A stretch of 64,000 nt of DNA. Source: a bacterium (GTDB lineage: Bacteria > Desulfobacterota > Deferrisomatia > Deferrisomatales > BM512). Positions 33,140 through 41,903 of the stretch are shown here, piece after piece. Location of the stretch: NCBI GenBank assembly GCA_004322275.1, contig SCTA01000006.1, positions 31,002 through 95,001 of the forward strand, in the 5' to 3' direction. A model generated the notes under the pieces. The model worked only from the letters and a program-made list of their open reading frames with translations. It made no database searches and was not told the origin of the DNA. Each line of letters starts with the position of its first letter. Within the stretch, counting starts at the first letter, position 1. Position numbers and translations under genes: made by a program.

Positions 33140-34252
33140 ATGACACCCACGGATGTATATTTTTCCAGCATGCGGACCACGCCGAGGAAAAACCTCCTGC
33201 AAAAGATAGACGATCTTCTCGCCAGGGCCGGACTTCCGGAGCGAGTCCGCCCCGGCGACCTCACCGCCGTCAAGATCCATTTCGGCGAGGAGGGCAACAC
33301 CTCCTTCATCCGCCCCATCTTCGCGAGAAGGGTGGTCGAGGCGATAAAGGCTCTCGGCGCGAAGCCCTTTTTGACCGACACCAACACCCTCTACGCGGGC
33401 AAAAGGTCGGAAGCCGTAGACCATCTGACCCTCGCGGTCTCCCACGGCTTCGATTACGCGGTGGTTGGAGCCCCGCTCATAATCGCCGACGGGCTTCGCG
33501 GCCAAAGTTTCGTGGAGCGCGAGATAGACGGCAAGCACTACAAAAAGACCGCCATAGCCTCCGAGTTCGCGAACGCCGACTCTGCGGTCGTCCTCTCCCA
33601 TTTCAAGGGCCACGAACTTTCCGGCATCGGCGGCGCGATTAAAAATCTGGGCATGGGCACCGCCGCCCGCCACGGAAAACTCTCCATGCACTCGAAGATC
33701 GCGCCGAAGATAAAGGCCAAGGGGTGCGTCGGCTGCTCGGTATGCCGGAAATTCTGCGCCCACGGAGCCATCGCAATCGCTAACGGCAAGGCTCTCATAA
33801 ACCCCGAGAAGTGCGCCGGGTGCGGCCAGTGCATCATCGTCTGTCCGTCCAAAACCATTCAGATACAGTGGACGGAAGGCCCCTCCTCGATGCAGGAGAA
33901 GATGGCGGAGTACGCAAAGGGCGCTCTCGCCGGAAAAGAAGACAAAGCCGTCTTCCTCAACTTCCTCACCCAGATAAGCCCCGCCTGCGACTGCATGCCC
34001 AACGCCGATTCACCGCTGGTGGCGGATATCGGAATACTCTCTTCAACCGACCCTGTCGCCATCGATCAGGCCTCGGCGGATCTCGTCAACAGCCGTCAGG
34101 GCCTTGTTAACAGCGCCCTCAAGTCCGGCCACGCCCCCGGAGAAGACAAATTCCTCGGCGTCCATCCCAACGCCGACTGGTCTATACAGCTCGCTCACGC
34201 CGAAAAGATGGGAGCCGGACAGCGGGCCTACAATCTGGTGGAGATCGACTGA
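33140..34252 (+). CDS. DUF362 and 4Fe-4S ferredoxin domain protein
   Basis: The 370-residue protein has a DUF362 domain (1 to about 190, with VKIHFGEEGNTSFIRPIFAR and SHFKGHELSGIGGAIKNLGM) and a two-cluster ferredoxin insert (GCVGCSVCRKFCAHGAI and CAGCGQCIIVCP), followed by the rest of DUF362. Two 4Fe-4S clusters can be placed. The family is common in anaerobes; its reaction is not established. It is divergent from carD and ends 28 bp before a palindromic repeat. Confidence 0.9.
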   Translation: MTPTDVYFSSMRTTPRKNLLQKIDDLLARAGLPERVRPGDLTAVKIHFGEEGNTSFIRPIFARRVVEAIKALGAKPFLTDTNTLYAGKRSEAVDHLTLAVSHGFDYAVVGAPLIIADGLRGQSFVEREIDGKHYKKTAIASEFANADSAVVLSHFKGHELSGIGGAIKNLGMGTAARHGKLSMHSKIAPKIKAKGCVGCSVCRKFCAHGAIAIANGKALINPEKCAGCGQCIIVCPSKTIQIQWTEGPSSMQEKMAEYAKGALAGKEDKAVFLNFLTQISPACDCMPNADSPLVADIGILSSTDPVAIDQASADLVNSRQGLVNSALKSGHAPGEDKFLGVHPNADWSIQLAHAEKMGAGQRAYNLVEID

Positions 34253-34280
34253 CATCCCGTAAGCGCCGTGGCGGGACTCA

Positions 34281-34459
34281 GGGCTTATCCGTAAAGAAAA
34301 CCTTCGTTCTCGCATCCGGCTTTTGGCCCGTTTTTGCCGCTCATCAATCGCAAAACCTCGACGTAGAACAACTACGCCTGCGGTTTTGCTCAATCTTCGC
34401 GACAAAACCGCTCTCAAAATCCGGCGCGATTTCCGAAAGGTCTATTTACGGACAAACCC
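34281..34459. repeat. Palindromic intergenic repeat (GTAG-N5-CTAC type)
   Basis: The outer arms GGGCTTATCCGTAAA (34281-34295) and TTTACGGACAAACCC (34445-34459) pair with two mismatches. The inner stem GCAAAACC...GGTTTTGC surrounds GTAG-AACAA-CTAC at 34363-34375. The right arm provides the last codons of the small gene at 34414-34557. Confidence 0.8.
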
Positions 34460-34557
34460 TTAATCTTGCCCCTCTCGATAGCCCAGAGGGTAAAGAGCAT
34501 CGCCGCAAAGAGCGCCACCGGCAAAATTATAAAAAAAACGCCTTTTGGCGGACGCAT
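34414..34557 (-). CDS. Small membrane protein ending in a repeat
   Basis: A 47-residue protein with one clear membrane helix (GVFFIILPVALFAAMLFTLW), preceded by MRPPK. The ATG has GGGGAG at 7 bases, a good ribosome site. The last 14 or so residues (after KGLSV) come from the arm of the palindromic repeat, so the original C-terminus may have been lost or extended. The function is unknown. The frame is open up to 34647, but that part has no good start. Confidence 0.5.
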   Translation of the reverse strand: MRPPKGVFFIILPVALFAAMLFTLWAIERGKIKGLSVNRPFGNRAGF

Positions 34558-34740
34558 TCGATAACTCCCCGGTCTGTAGTTCACTATAGCACGGATTGGA
34601 ATCAAATAGATATCGGCCATGCAGGGGAAAATGCCTTTACCCGGCATTTTCCGTTAATTGACTTCGCCTCCTCTCTATTGACAGCCGCCCGGGCCTAACC
34701 TAGCATTCCGGTAATACTTTAATTTTCACTGGAGCCGATA

Positions 34741-36525
34741 ATGACTCTTCCCAAACTTTTCAGGGACCGCGCCTCGATGTGGAGCGACAAGACCTGCGTA
34801 AAGGTCAAGCGGGAGGGAAAATATCGGGACGCAAGCTGGAAAACCTTCTACGAGGAGGTGTCAGCCACCGCCGCGGGGCTCATGAACGCAGGGCTAAGCC
34901 CCGGCGACCGCGTGGCGATACTCTCCCACACCCGGTACGAGTGGTCGATGAGCGACGCCGCGATACTTTCGGCGGGCGGCATAACGGTGCCCCTCTACCC
35001 CTCGCTGACAAAGCCCGAGATCGTCAGCCTGCTGAGGCGCTCGGGGTCCCGCTACCTCTTCACCTCAGACGCCGAGCTCGCGAAGCTGGTCGCCGGCCTC
35101 ATCGACGAAGTAGAGTTCGTCGAGAAGGTCATAGTCTTCGAGGAGGGCGCTCTGGAGGGAATTTCCAGCAAAAAATTCGTCTCCCTTAAGTCCTTCTCCT
35201 CCGGCAAGGTTGACCGGGCCAGGCTCGACGCCAGAATCGACGCCGCGAAGGAGGAGGACGTTTTCACGATAATCTTCACCTCCGGCACCACCGGCGAGCC
35301 CAAGGGAGTCATGCTCACCCACCGGAACATGATCTCCAACGTGGAGGCGGCGCTTTCGATCTTCGACATCGGCCCCGGCGACCTGCACCTCTCCCACCTC
35401 CCCCTCGCCCACGTCCTCGAAAGGCTGGGGTGCTACGTCATGTTCTACTCCGGCGCGGCGGTCGCCTACGCCGAGCACATAAACAAGGTCGCGGACAACA
35501 TGGCGGAGGTAGCGCCCACGATATCGGTCAGCGTGCCCCGCATCTTCGAGAAGATTTACGCCGGAATTCAGGCGAAGGCGCTCGAAGCGCCCTTCCTTAC
35601 CCGCCAGCTGGCTTTCCGGGCGATAAAGGTCGCCCAAAAGGTGGGGCAAAGGAGGGATTCGGACCAAAAGATCCCCGCGCACCTTAGCTGGCAGTTCGCT
35701 ATCGCCGACAAGCTCATCTACTCGAAGATCCGCCAGAAGTTCGGCGGCAGGATACGCATCTTCGTCTCCGGCGGAGCGCCTCTCGCCCCCGAGCTCGCCC
35801 TCTTTTTCAACGCCATCGGGATTCCGGTCTTCGAGGGGTACGGCCTCACCGAAACCTCTCCGATAATCTCCGCGAACGTCCCCGGGAACCAGCACGCGGG
35901 CTCCGTCGGGAACATCGTCCCCGGCGTGCAGTGCAGAATAGCCCCCGACGGCGAGATTACCGTAAAGGGGCCCAACGTCTTCAAGGGGTACTATCAGGAC
36001 GAGGCTGCGACGAAGGCGGCCTTCGACGAAGACGGCTGGTTCCTCACCGGTGACATCGGCAGGTTCGACCAGTACGGGTGTTTGCGCATAACCGACCGCA
36101 AAAAAGACCTGATCGTAACGGCGGGAGGGAAAAAAGTCGCCCCCCAGAAGATCGAGAACATCCTCAAGCTCGACAAGTTCATCGAGGAGGTGATGCTTTA
36201 CGGGGAGAGCAAGAAGTTCATGACCGCGCTGGTCGTCCCGGACTTCGCCTGGCTCGAAAAATACGCCGCCTACAAGAAAATTCCCTGGACCAGCCGCACA
36301 GATCTCGTCGCCGACCCGAAGATAATCGACCTAATCACCAGAAGGATAGAAAGGGCGCAGGCCGGGACGCACCTCGCCTCCTACGAATCGATAAAGAAAT
36401 TCGTCCTTCTCGATCACAGCTTCTCGCAGCACGAAGGCGAAGTCACCCCCACCCTCAAGATCAGGCGCAAAAACATCACCGAACGCTACAAGCCGCTTCT
36501 GGAGAAGTTGTACGAGGAAGGATGA
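34741..36525 (+). CDS. fadD: Long-chain acyl-CoA synthetase (AMP-binding, FadD15 type)
   Basis: A 594-residue ATP-dependent enzyme that activates fatty acids to acyl-CoA through an acyl-AMP. Motifs in order are the P-loop FTSGTTGEPKGVMLTHRN at about 179-196, GYGLTETSP with the adenine site, DGWFLTGDIG, and ITDRKKDLIVTAGGKKVAPQ with the catalytic Lys region near the C-terminus. Length and signature fit the FadD15/long-chain group. It is alone; a large repeat region starts at its stop and separates it from iorA. Substrate chain length is a guess. Confidence 0.92.
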   Translation: MTLPKLFRDRASMWSDKTCVKVKREGKYRDASWKTFYEEVSATAAGLMNAGLSPGDRVAILSHTRYEWSMSDAAILSAGGITVPLYPSLTKPEIVSLLRRSGSRYLFTSDAELAKLVAGLIDEVEFVEKVIVFEEGALEGISSKKFVSLKSFSSGKVDRARLDARIDAAKEEDVFTIIFTSGTTGEPKGVMLTHRNMISNVEAALSIFDIGPGDLHLSHLPLAHVLERLGCYVMFYSGAAVAYAEHINKVADNMAEVAPTISVSVPRIFEKIYAGIQAKALEAPFLTRQLAFRAIKVAQKVGQRRDSDQKIPAHLSWQFAIADKLIYSKIRQKFGGRIRIFVSGGAPLAPELALFFNAIGIPVFEGYGLTETSPIISANVPGNQHAGSVGNIVPGVQCRIAPDGEITVKGPNVFKGYYQDEAATKAAFDEDGWFLTGDIGRFDQYGCLRITDRKKDLIVTAGGKKVAPQKIENILKLDKFIEEVMLYGESKKFMTALVVPDFAWLEKYAAYKKIPWTSRTDLVADPKIIDLITRRIERAQAGTHLASYESIKKFVLLDHSFSQHEGEVTPTLKIRRKNITERYKPLLEKLYEEG

Positions 36526-36651
36526 GAAAAACTGCTGCGTGCCCCGTCTGCTTTGTCGCGTGCTCGCTCAAGGGTTCGCCGTAGCGCTGCTACTGCCTCA
36601 CCCTCTCGCTGCGCGGCTCCTCGCACACGGGGCTACTCGCGACGTTTTTTT
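36525..36651. repeat. Palindromic intergenic repeat (GTAG-N5-CTAC type)
   Basis: The element begins at the fadD stop. The arms AAAAACTGCTGCGTGCCCCG and CGGGGCTACTCGCGACGTTT pair imperfectly, and the centre GTAG-CGCTG-CTAC lies at 36581-36593. Confidence 0.7.
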
Positions 36652-36659
36652 GTTAGTGC

Positions 36660-36826
36660 TTAGCCGTGTAGGTCGGCTTGAGGCACGAAAGCCGACATTT
36701 CATCAATTGTTTTAAGACCTTATTCTTTGTCCTCTTTTTTTGTCAATCCTGAATCTACCCCCTTATCTCCTCAAGGTTTTGTCGGCTTTCGTACCTCAAG
36801 CCGACCTACTTTTTCTTTACACGGCA
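36660..36826. repeat. Long inverted repeat with GTAGGTCGGCTTGAGGC arms
   Basis: GTAGGTCGGCTTGAGGCACG (36668 on, continuing as AAAGCCGACA) is repeated inverted at 36780-36809, with only one or two differences, and the outer GCCGTGTA/TACACGGC also pair. The spacer of about 80 bp is AT-rich. Related single units are at 51583 and 63724. No gene is seen between 36526 and 36938. Confidence 0.8.
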
Positions 36827-36938
36827 AAACCGAAGCCGTCAGTCCGGGCTTTTTCGTTTCATTTGACCTTTGCACCTTTCCTGTGCTACCTAACCTGAAT
36901 CACGAGGGAGTTTTTATTTTTCTTCAATTTCTCAGGAA

Positions 36939-38819
36939 TTGATTCGATTGGAAGGCAGACAAAAACCAAAGGCACTGCTCGGCAGCGAGGGTTCCGCACG
37001 CGGAGCTTTCGAGGCCGGGGCGCGTCTGGCGACGGGCTATCCGGGAACCCCCACCACCGAAGCCATAGAATACCTCCTCAGGAACCACAGGACCGATCTG
37101 CGCGTTGAGTGGGCGCTCAACGAAAAGGTGGCCTTCGACATCGCCACGGGCCACTCCTGGGCGGGACAGAGAAGTTTCGTCGCCCTGAAGATGAGCGGCC
37201 TCAACGTCGCCTCGGACTCCCTGCTCTCGGTAGTCGCCAGCGGCGTAAGGGGCGGCATGGTGATCCTCGTAGGGGACGACCCCGGCGTCTACTACGGCAT
37301 GGTCGAGCAGGATACCCGGCTCTTCTCCAAATTCGCCCTCATACCCTGCGTAGAGCCGGGAACGCCGGAAGAAGCCAGAAAACTCACCTTCGAGGCCTTC
37401 GCCGTCTCCGAATCCATCGGCGCGCCGATAATCGTAAGGGTGACGACGGGCACCGCGAACGTGAGGGGCCCCGTCAATCTCGAACAGACCCTTCGCCTCA
37501 ATCAGAAATCCTCCCTTCCCGACGACCTGGAAAAATACACCAAGGTAAGGGCGCAAAGCTGCCAGAGCCAGCACCGGGCCGCGCTCGAAAGGCTGGCCGA
37601 AGCGGGCGAGGCGCTCGACCACTGGAACGTCCTCACCCACGGCACCGAAAGGCTGGGCGTCGTCGGCTCGGCGTCAACCTGGTCTTACGTGGAGGAATTC
37701 CTGCGCGGGAACCTGAAGGGCAAGTTCAACACCCTTAAGGTCGGCGTCGTCAATCCCCTTCCCGAAAAGAAACTTCTCGAAATACTGACCCGCTCGGACA
37801 AGGTTCTCGTGGTCGAGGAGCTTGAACCGGTAATCGAGGACGGGCTGCGGATAATCGCACAGAAAAACGGCCTTGGGACCCGGATTATCGGCAAGGCCGA
37901 CAAGGTCTTCTCCTCCGTCGGCATCATCGACCCCGATCTCGTTGAAAGCGGGCTGCGAAAACTCCTCGGCGCCCCCCAGACGGAGATCCCGGCTCCGCCG
38001 GATGTGTCCGGCTTCGCGGAAAGGAAACTCAACTTCTGCCCCGGCTGCCCTCACCGCTCCACCTACACAGCCCTATCTCGCGCAATCCGCGAGATAGGAA
38101 AAGACCCGAAAAAGGTGATGGTGACGGGGGACATCGGCTGCACTATTCTGGGCATGAACCCTCCCTTTTCCCTTTGCAGGACCGAAGTGTCGATGGGAGC
38201 CTCGATAGGGCTGGCCCAGGGGTTCGCCTACGCGGGCATAGAGGAGCCGATAATAGCCACCATCGGCGACTCCACCTTCTTTCACGCAGGGATTCCCGCG
38301 CTGCTCAACGCCTCGGCAAGAAACGTCAACATGACGGTACTGGTGCTGGACAACAGTTACGCGGCGATGACCGGCCATCAGCCAACGCCCTCCACCGACG
38401 CCCACTCCAACGACCTTTTCCCGAACCGCCTGCAGATTCTCGACCTCGTGAAGGCCGCCAACGTAAGGCGCGTCTCCAAGGTCCTGCCGTACTTTCACGA
38501 CAAGCTAAGGCGCGTACTCGTGAAGGCGATGAAAAGCCAGGGTGTAAACGTCGTAATCGCGGAAGCCCCCTGCGCCTCGCGGACCAAGTGGGGAATGCTG
38601 GTCCCTTACAGGATAAAGCCGGAAAAGTGCAGGGGGTTCGACACCTGCGAAGGCGCCTGCATCAAATCCGTGGGGTGCCCCGCGATAGAGCGCACGGAAA
38701 CCGGCATGGCCGCCATAGACACCTCGCGCTGCATGGGTTGCGGGCTTTGCGCCACCGCCTGCTCCAACAAGGCAATCGTCCGGGACGTCAAATCCATCCG
38801 CAACCGGAGGAAAAAATGA
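36939..38819 (+). CDS. iorA: Indolepyruvate:ferredoxin oxidoreductase, alpha subunit
   Basis: The large subunit of a TPP enzyme that oxidatively decarboxylates aryl pyruvates (from Trp, Phe and Tyr) to aryl-acetyl-CoA and reduces ferredoxin. The 626 residues hold a pyrimidine-binding N-terminal domain (GYPGTPTTEAIEYL), the TPP domain (CPGCPHRSTYTAL, GDIGCTILGMNPPF) and a C-terminal two-cluster ferredoxin segment with several Cys (RGFDTCEGACIKSVGCPAI and CMGCGLCATACSN). The start is TTG, either 36939 or 36948; the latter has a better distance to AGGA. It overlaps iorB by 4 bp. Confidence 0.94.
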   Translation: MIRLEGRQKPKALLGSEGSARGAFEAGARLATGYPGTPTTEAIEYLLRNHRTDLRVEWALNEKVAFDIATGHSWAGQRSFVALKMSGLNVASDSLLSVVASGVRGGMVILVGDDPGVYYGMVEQDTRLFSKFALIPCVEPGTPEEARKLTFEAFAVSESIGAPIIVRVTTGTANVRGPVNLEQTLRLNQKSSLPDDLEKYTKVRAQSCQSQHRAALERLAEAGEALDHWNVLTHGTERLGVVGSASTWSYVEEFLRGNLKGKFNTLKVGVVNPLPEKKLLEILTRSDKVLVVEELEPVIEDGLRIIAQKNGLGTRIIGKADKVFSSVGIIDPDLVESGLRKLLGAPQTEIPAPPDVSGFAERKLNFCPGCPHRSTYTALSRAIREIGKDPKKVMVTGDIGCTILGMNPPFSLCRTEVSMGASIGLAQGFAYAGIEEPIIATIGDSTFFHAGIPALLNASARNVNMTVLVLDNSYAAMTGHQPTPSTDAHSNDLFPNRLQILDLVKAANVRRVSKVLPYFHDKLRRVLVKAMKSQGVNVVIAEAPCASRTKWGMLVPYRIKPEKCRGFDTCEGACIKSVGCPAIERTETGMAAIDTSRCMGCGLCATACSNKAIVRDVKSIRNRRKK

Positions 38820-39427
38820 AGCTCGACCTTGTAGTCAGCGGAGTCGGGGGTCAGGGAGTAGTCACCTTTTCGCGCATAATCGTAAGGGCCGCGCTCGCCG
38901 AAGGGTTCGACGCGCACTACCTGACCATGTCCGCCGCCTCCCAGCTCGAAGGGGCGGTGCGCTCCCATATAAGAATCGGGAACCCCGCGGGCCCAAGCGC
39001 GAGAATCAGGCGCGGGGGCGCCGACGTGGTCATAGGGATGGACAGGCTGGAGGTCTTGTCCGACAGGCGCTATCTGTCCGGCGGGGGAACCCTCCTTGTC
39101 GTGGACGGCGGGCTGATTCCGCTTCTTGCCAGAACCGGGGCCGGAAAATACCCTTCGAGGGAGGACGTCGAGCGCTGCTACGCCCCCGAAAAGGTGGTGT
39201 GGATACCCGTGCCGGAATTCATTAAAAAATCCGGCTATCCCGGCCTCATCGGCGCGGTTCTTCTCGGCTCTCTGGCGGCGATAGCTCCAGTGGTTGACCG
39301 CGACCATCTGGTTAAGGCCCTTCAGGAAGAAAAACCCTTCCTCGCCGACCTTGAAACCGACGCCTTCTTCGAGGGTTATTACCTCGCCGGAGGCGAGGAA
39401 TCCTTCAGGGGCAACAGCGTCGGGTGA
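38816..39427 (+). CDS. iorB: Indolepyruvate:ferredoxin oxidoreductase, beta subunit
   Basis: The small gamma-type subunit of the aryl-pyruvate oxidoreductase, which completes the enzyme with IorA. The 203 residues start with VSGVGGQGVVTFSRII, typical of the pyruvate/ketoisovalerate oxidoreductase gamma fold, then TMSAASQLEGAVRSHIRIG. The ATG overlaps the iorA stop (ATGA) with GGAGG just before. The frame is open far upstream within iorA, but that part is not coding. Confidence 0.93.
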   Translation: MKLDLVVSGVGGQGVVTFSRIIVRAALAEGFDAHYLTMSAASQLEGAVRSHIRIGNPAGPSARIRRGGADVVIGMDRLEVLSDRRYLSGGGTLLVVDGGLIPLLARTGAGKYPSREDVERCYAPEKVVWIPVPEFIKKSGYPGLIGAVLLGSLAAIAPVVDRDHLVKALQEEKPFLADLETDAFFEGYYLAGGEESFRGNSVG

Positions 39428-39510
39428 GATATCCCCCTATTGACACGCGAACGAACCTTGGACAAAATACGAACCGCTTCTAACGAAACACCAGACGAGG
39501 ACTCCTTACA

Positions 39511-40146
39511 ATGAGCAAAAAGGAAAAAATACTGGGGAAAGACCAGGCTGTCATACTGGGCGCTTCCTGTCTTATCGGCGGTTTCCTTCTTGGCCTTCTT
39601 TCCTATCATCTCATTGCGGGCCAAACTTCCTCCGCCCCTCAGCCCCAGATGCAGATGGCGCAACAGCAGATGCCCCCCACGGTATCCCCTCCCGGAGCCG
39701 ATCTTCAGAATTTCTCGGAACAGATTAAGGAACTTACCGAGATAACGAAGACCCAGCCGAAAAACCGCGAGGCGTGGGTCGGTCTCGGCAACATCTATTT
39801 CGACAGCAAGCAGCCCGCCGAAGCGGTAAAGGCCTACACCAAGGCGCTTGAACTCGACTCAAACGACCCCAACGTCCTTACCGACCGAGGCATAATGTAC
39901 CGCGAGCTAAAGGACTTTCAGGCCGCTCTGGCGGACTTCAAGAAAGCCTCCACCATAGACCCGAACCACGCCCAGAGCCTTTACAACATAGGCATTACCC
40001 TTCTTCACGACCTGAACGACCCGAAGGGCGCGGTCGATGCCTGGGACGCGCTCTCCAAGCGCGCTACGGACCCCGAGCTCAAAAAGCAGATGGAAGACAG
40101 GGTTGTAAAACTGAAAGAGATGATCGCGAAGCAGCCGCCCAAGTAA
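39511..40146 (+). CDS. Membrane-anchored TPR protein
   Basis: A 211-residue protein with one membrane helix near 14-36 (AVILGASCLIGGFLLGLLSY), a Gln/Pro/Met-rich linker, and three TPR units (AWVGLGNIYFDSKQPAEAVK, VLTDRGIMYRELKDFQAALA, SLYNIGITLLHDLNDPKGAV). It is probably a periplasmic interaction adaptor. It stands alone, 83 bp after iorB, and ends at a strong terminator. The partner is unknown. Confidence 0.85.
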   Translation: MSKKEKILGKDQAVILGASCLIGGFLLGLLSYHLIAGQTSSAPQPQMQMAQQQMPPTVSPPGADLQNFSEQIKELTEITKTQPKNREAWVGLGNIYFDSKQPAEAVKAYTKALELDSNDPNVLTDRGIMYRELKDFQAALADFKKASTIDPNHAQSLYNIGITLLHDLNDPKGAVDAWDALSKRATDPELKKQMEDRVVKLKEMIAKQPPK

Positions 40147-40169
40147 TTGTCAGGCGCTTAAAAGCAATC

Positions 40170-40205
40170 GGGGCTATCCATGCGGATAGCCCCTTTGTTT
40201 TTTTG
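40170..40205 (+). terminator. Intrinsic terminator after the TPR gene
   Basis: A perfect 10-bp stem GGGGCTATCC / GGATAGCCCC with loop ATGC, followed by a T-rich tract (TTTGTTTTTTT). Confidence 0.92.
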
Positions 40206-40207
40206 AA

Positions 40208-40633
40208 TTACCCGTGTTTTTTCTTTACGCTGCCGAGCCACTCCCTGAAGAAATCCATCTGTTCCTCGACTGTGGCTGCAAGAGCGGGGGGAACGTATTC
40301 AAAGAGATCCACGAGATTGTCGTCGGTGGCCTTGCAGCCGGGGATCAGGGCGTAAGCGTGCGTTCCGCCCTCCTCCAGCCTCGTTTTTCTGGAGGAAAAG
40401 ACATCCTTTCTGGAGCAGTTGCACAGGAGCTTTATCCCCTCCTTCTCCAGGTCCCTCCGGAGGGCCGTCATGCACTCGAAGAGGTCCTCCCCCTCGTAAA
40501 CCTTCCACTCTCCGCCGCTCCTGATGAATTCCAGATACCAGGGCGGCATCGAGGGGAAATAGAGTCTGACGGTCAGCATCCTTCCGTCCGGCATCAGGAG
40601 CTCTACGTCTCTTCTTTTTTCGACCCTGCCCAT
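40208..40633 (-). CDS. Hypothetical protein
   Basis: A 141-residue soluble protein, without signal or membrane segment. I do not recognise the family. It begins with a basic segment (MGRVEKRRDVELLMPDGRML) and continues with PSMPPWYLEFIRSGGEWKVY. NCSRKDVFSSRKTRLEEGGT and GCKATDDNLVDLFEYV are other recognisable parts. It is a single gene between two terminators. Confidence 0.75.
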   Translation of the reverse strand: MGRVEKRRDVELLMPDGRMLTVRLYFPSMPPWYLEFIRSGGEWKVYEGEDLFECMTALRRDLEKEGIKLLCNCSRKDVFSSRKTRLEEGGTHAYALIPGCKATDDNLVDLFEYVPPALAATVEEQMDFFREWLGSVKKKHG

Positions 40634-40720
40634 GGCGTTTCCTCCTTCGGGATAACCGCGGAATCATTCGCCCCGGTAAATAATACCACCATGTTAAACT
40701 TTGCACAAACATCGTCCGAA

Positions 40721-40751
40721 AAAAAACGCCCGTCGTGGACGGGCGTTTTTC
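40721..40751 (-). terminator. Intrinsic terminator of the cytidylate-kinase-like gene
   Basis: The stem AACGCCCGTC / GACGGGCGTT with a 3-base loop is followed on the minus strand by a run of eight T. It is just downstream of the gene ending at 40772. Confidence 0.9.
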
Positions 40752-40771
40752 TGTCATGGCGATTTGATTAG

Positions 40772-41452
40772 CTACATCAGGCGGCGCGCGAGATCCTCGA
40801 CGATTTCGAGGCACTTTTCCGGCGGGACCCTGGAGGTGTTGAGGACTATGTCGTACTGGGTGGCCTGATCGGGGTCGCAGTCGAAGTAGAAGCGGAGGTA
40901 ATCCCTGCTGCGGGCGTCGAGGGTGGAGACGTACTCCTCGGCCTCGTCGATGGTGATTGAGCGCTTCTTGGCCACCCAGGCCACGCGGTCGTCAAAATCG
41001 GCCACGAGGCGTATGTGGAGGGTTCTGGGGTTGTCCTTGAGGATATGCTGGCCGCCGCGCCCCGCGATGACCACGTTTCTGCGGGTGCCGAGGGCGGAAA
41101 CGATCTTGACTATCATCTGCTTGTAGATTTCGCTGTCGATCCAGCCATCGACGTGGAACTGGTAGGGAATTTCCTCCCTTTCGTCGAAATGGCTCTCTTC
41201 CTGCGCCTCTTCGAGCGTTTTCGCCTTCTTGCGGAGGGCGTCGAGATCGAAGATGGTGGAGAAAAAACTCTTGTACTTCGAGTGGTGCTCGGGCTCGTAT
41301 TCCTCGACCTCCGAGTCGGGGACGTTGACCTCGAGAGCAACCTTGTGGATTATCTCTTTGTCGAGGTAGTCGATACCCAATCTTTTGGCGAGCTCGCGTC
41401 CAAGTTTGGGGCCGCCTGCGCCGTACTGGCTCGAAATCGTGATGACTGGCAT
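40772..41452 (-). CDS. Cytidylate kinase-like protein
   Basis: A 226-residue P-loop protein of the cytidylate kinase-like family. The N-terminus MPVITISSQYGAGGPKLGRE takes the place of the usual phosphate-binding loop, and DYLDKEIIHKVA, VIAGRGGQHIL and the C-terminal lid (LDARSRDYLRFYFDCDPDQA) match this group. True Cmk has a different, more Ser-rich loop, so this may act on another small substrate or in regulation. It is a single gene with its own terminator. Confidence 0.87.
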   Translation of the reverse strand: MPVITISSQYGAGGPKLGRELAKRLGIDYLDKEIIHKVALEVNVPDSEVEEYEPEHHSKYKSFFSTIFDLDALRKKAKTLEEAQEESHFDEREEIPYQFHVDGWIDSEIYKQMIVKIVSALGTRRNVVIAGRGGQHILKDNPRTLHIRLVADFDDRVAWVAKKRSITIDEAEEYVSTLDARSRDYLRFYFDCDPDQATQYDIVLNTSRVPPEKCLEIVEDLARRLM

Positions 41453-41903
41453 TTCTCCTCCTCGATTTTCTCTATAAACCCAAGCGGCGCGAACGCCGTT
41501 TGGCGGGCGTTTGAAGTTTACAGCCCTTTTTTATATCAGACCGTCAAAAGGGCTTCAAGCAAGTAAAACATTTGCGCCTTTAAAACGTCTATGGAATTTG
41601 CAATGCAGGTTCCCGCCAAAGAGACTTTCACCCGCCTCCCGGAGGCCTTGGACCGCTACATTTTACCCGCGCCGGATACAGGATTTGCAATTTGCGGGGG
41701 TCCGGCGGGACAGAGCCCGGGGCATCCCTTTTACCCCCCTCCGGCAGAAGCCGGATTTTGTTCCTTTTTTCCCCAAAAGAGCCCCGAGGGGGTGCCCCCG
41801 GCGCTCTTTGCGCCCCTGCCCGGACAAACTCTTTTTTTAACACTCCCTCCCATGCCATAATAGCGCCGCGAAAAAACATTTCCTCTGGAGAATTTGTAAA
41901 TTT
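41453..41903. other. 451-bp intergenic region
   Basis: This stretch separates the minus-strand kinase-like gene from the plus-strand phoH series and should hold both promoters. From about 41690 to 41850 it is very Pro-codon-rich in one frame and resembles coding only by chance. I see no clear gene or repeat. Confidence 0.4.

Noticed and set aside
33035..33763. Long N-terminal extension of CarD
   Set aside because: It runs over the divergent DUF362 gene, and CarD proteins begin at the MINFDVGDK-type start.
41591..41860. 89-codon Pro-rich frame before phoH
   Set aside because: No ribosome site and an unlikely composition; probably chance in a C-rich spacer.
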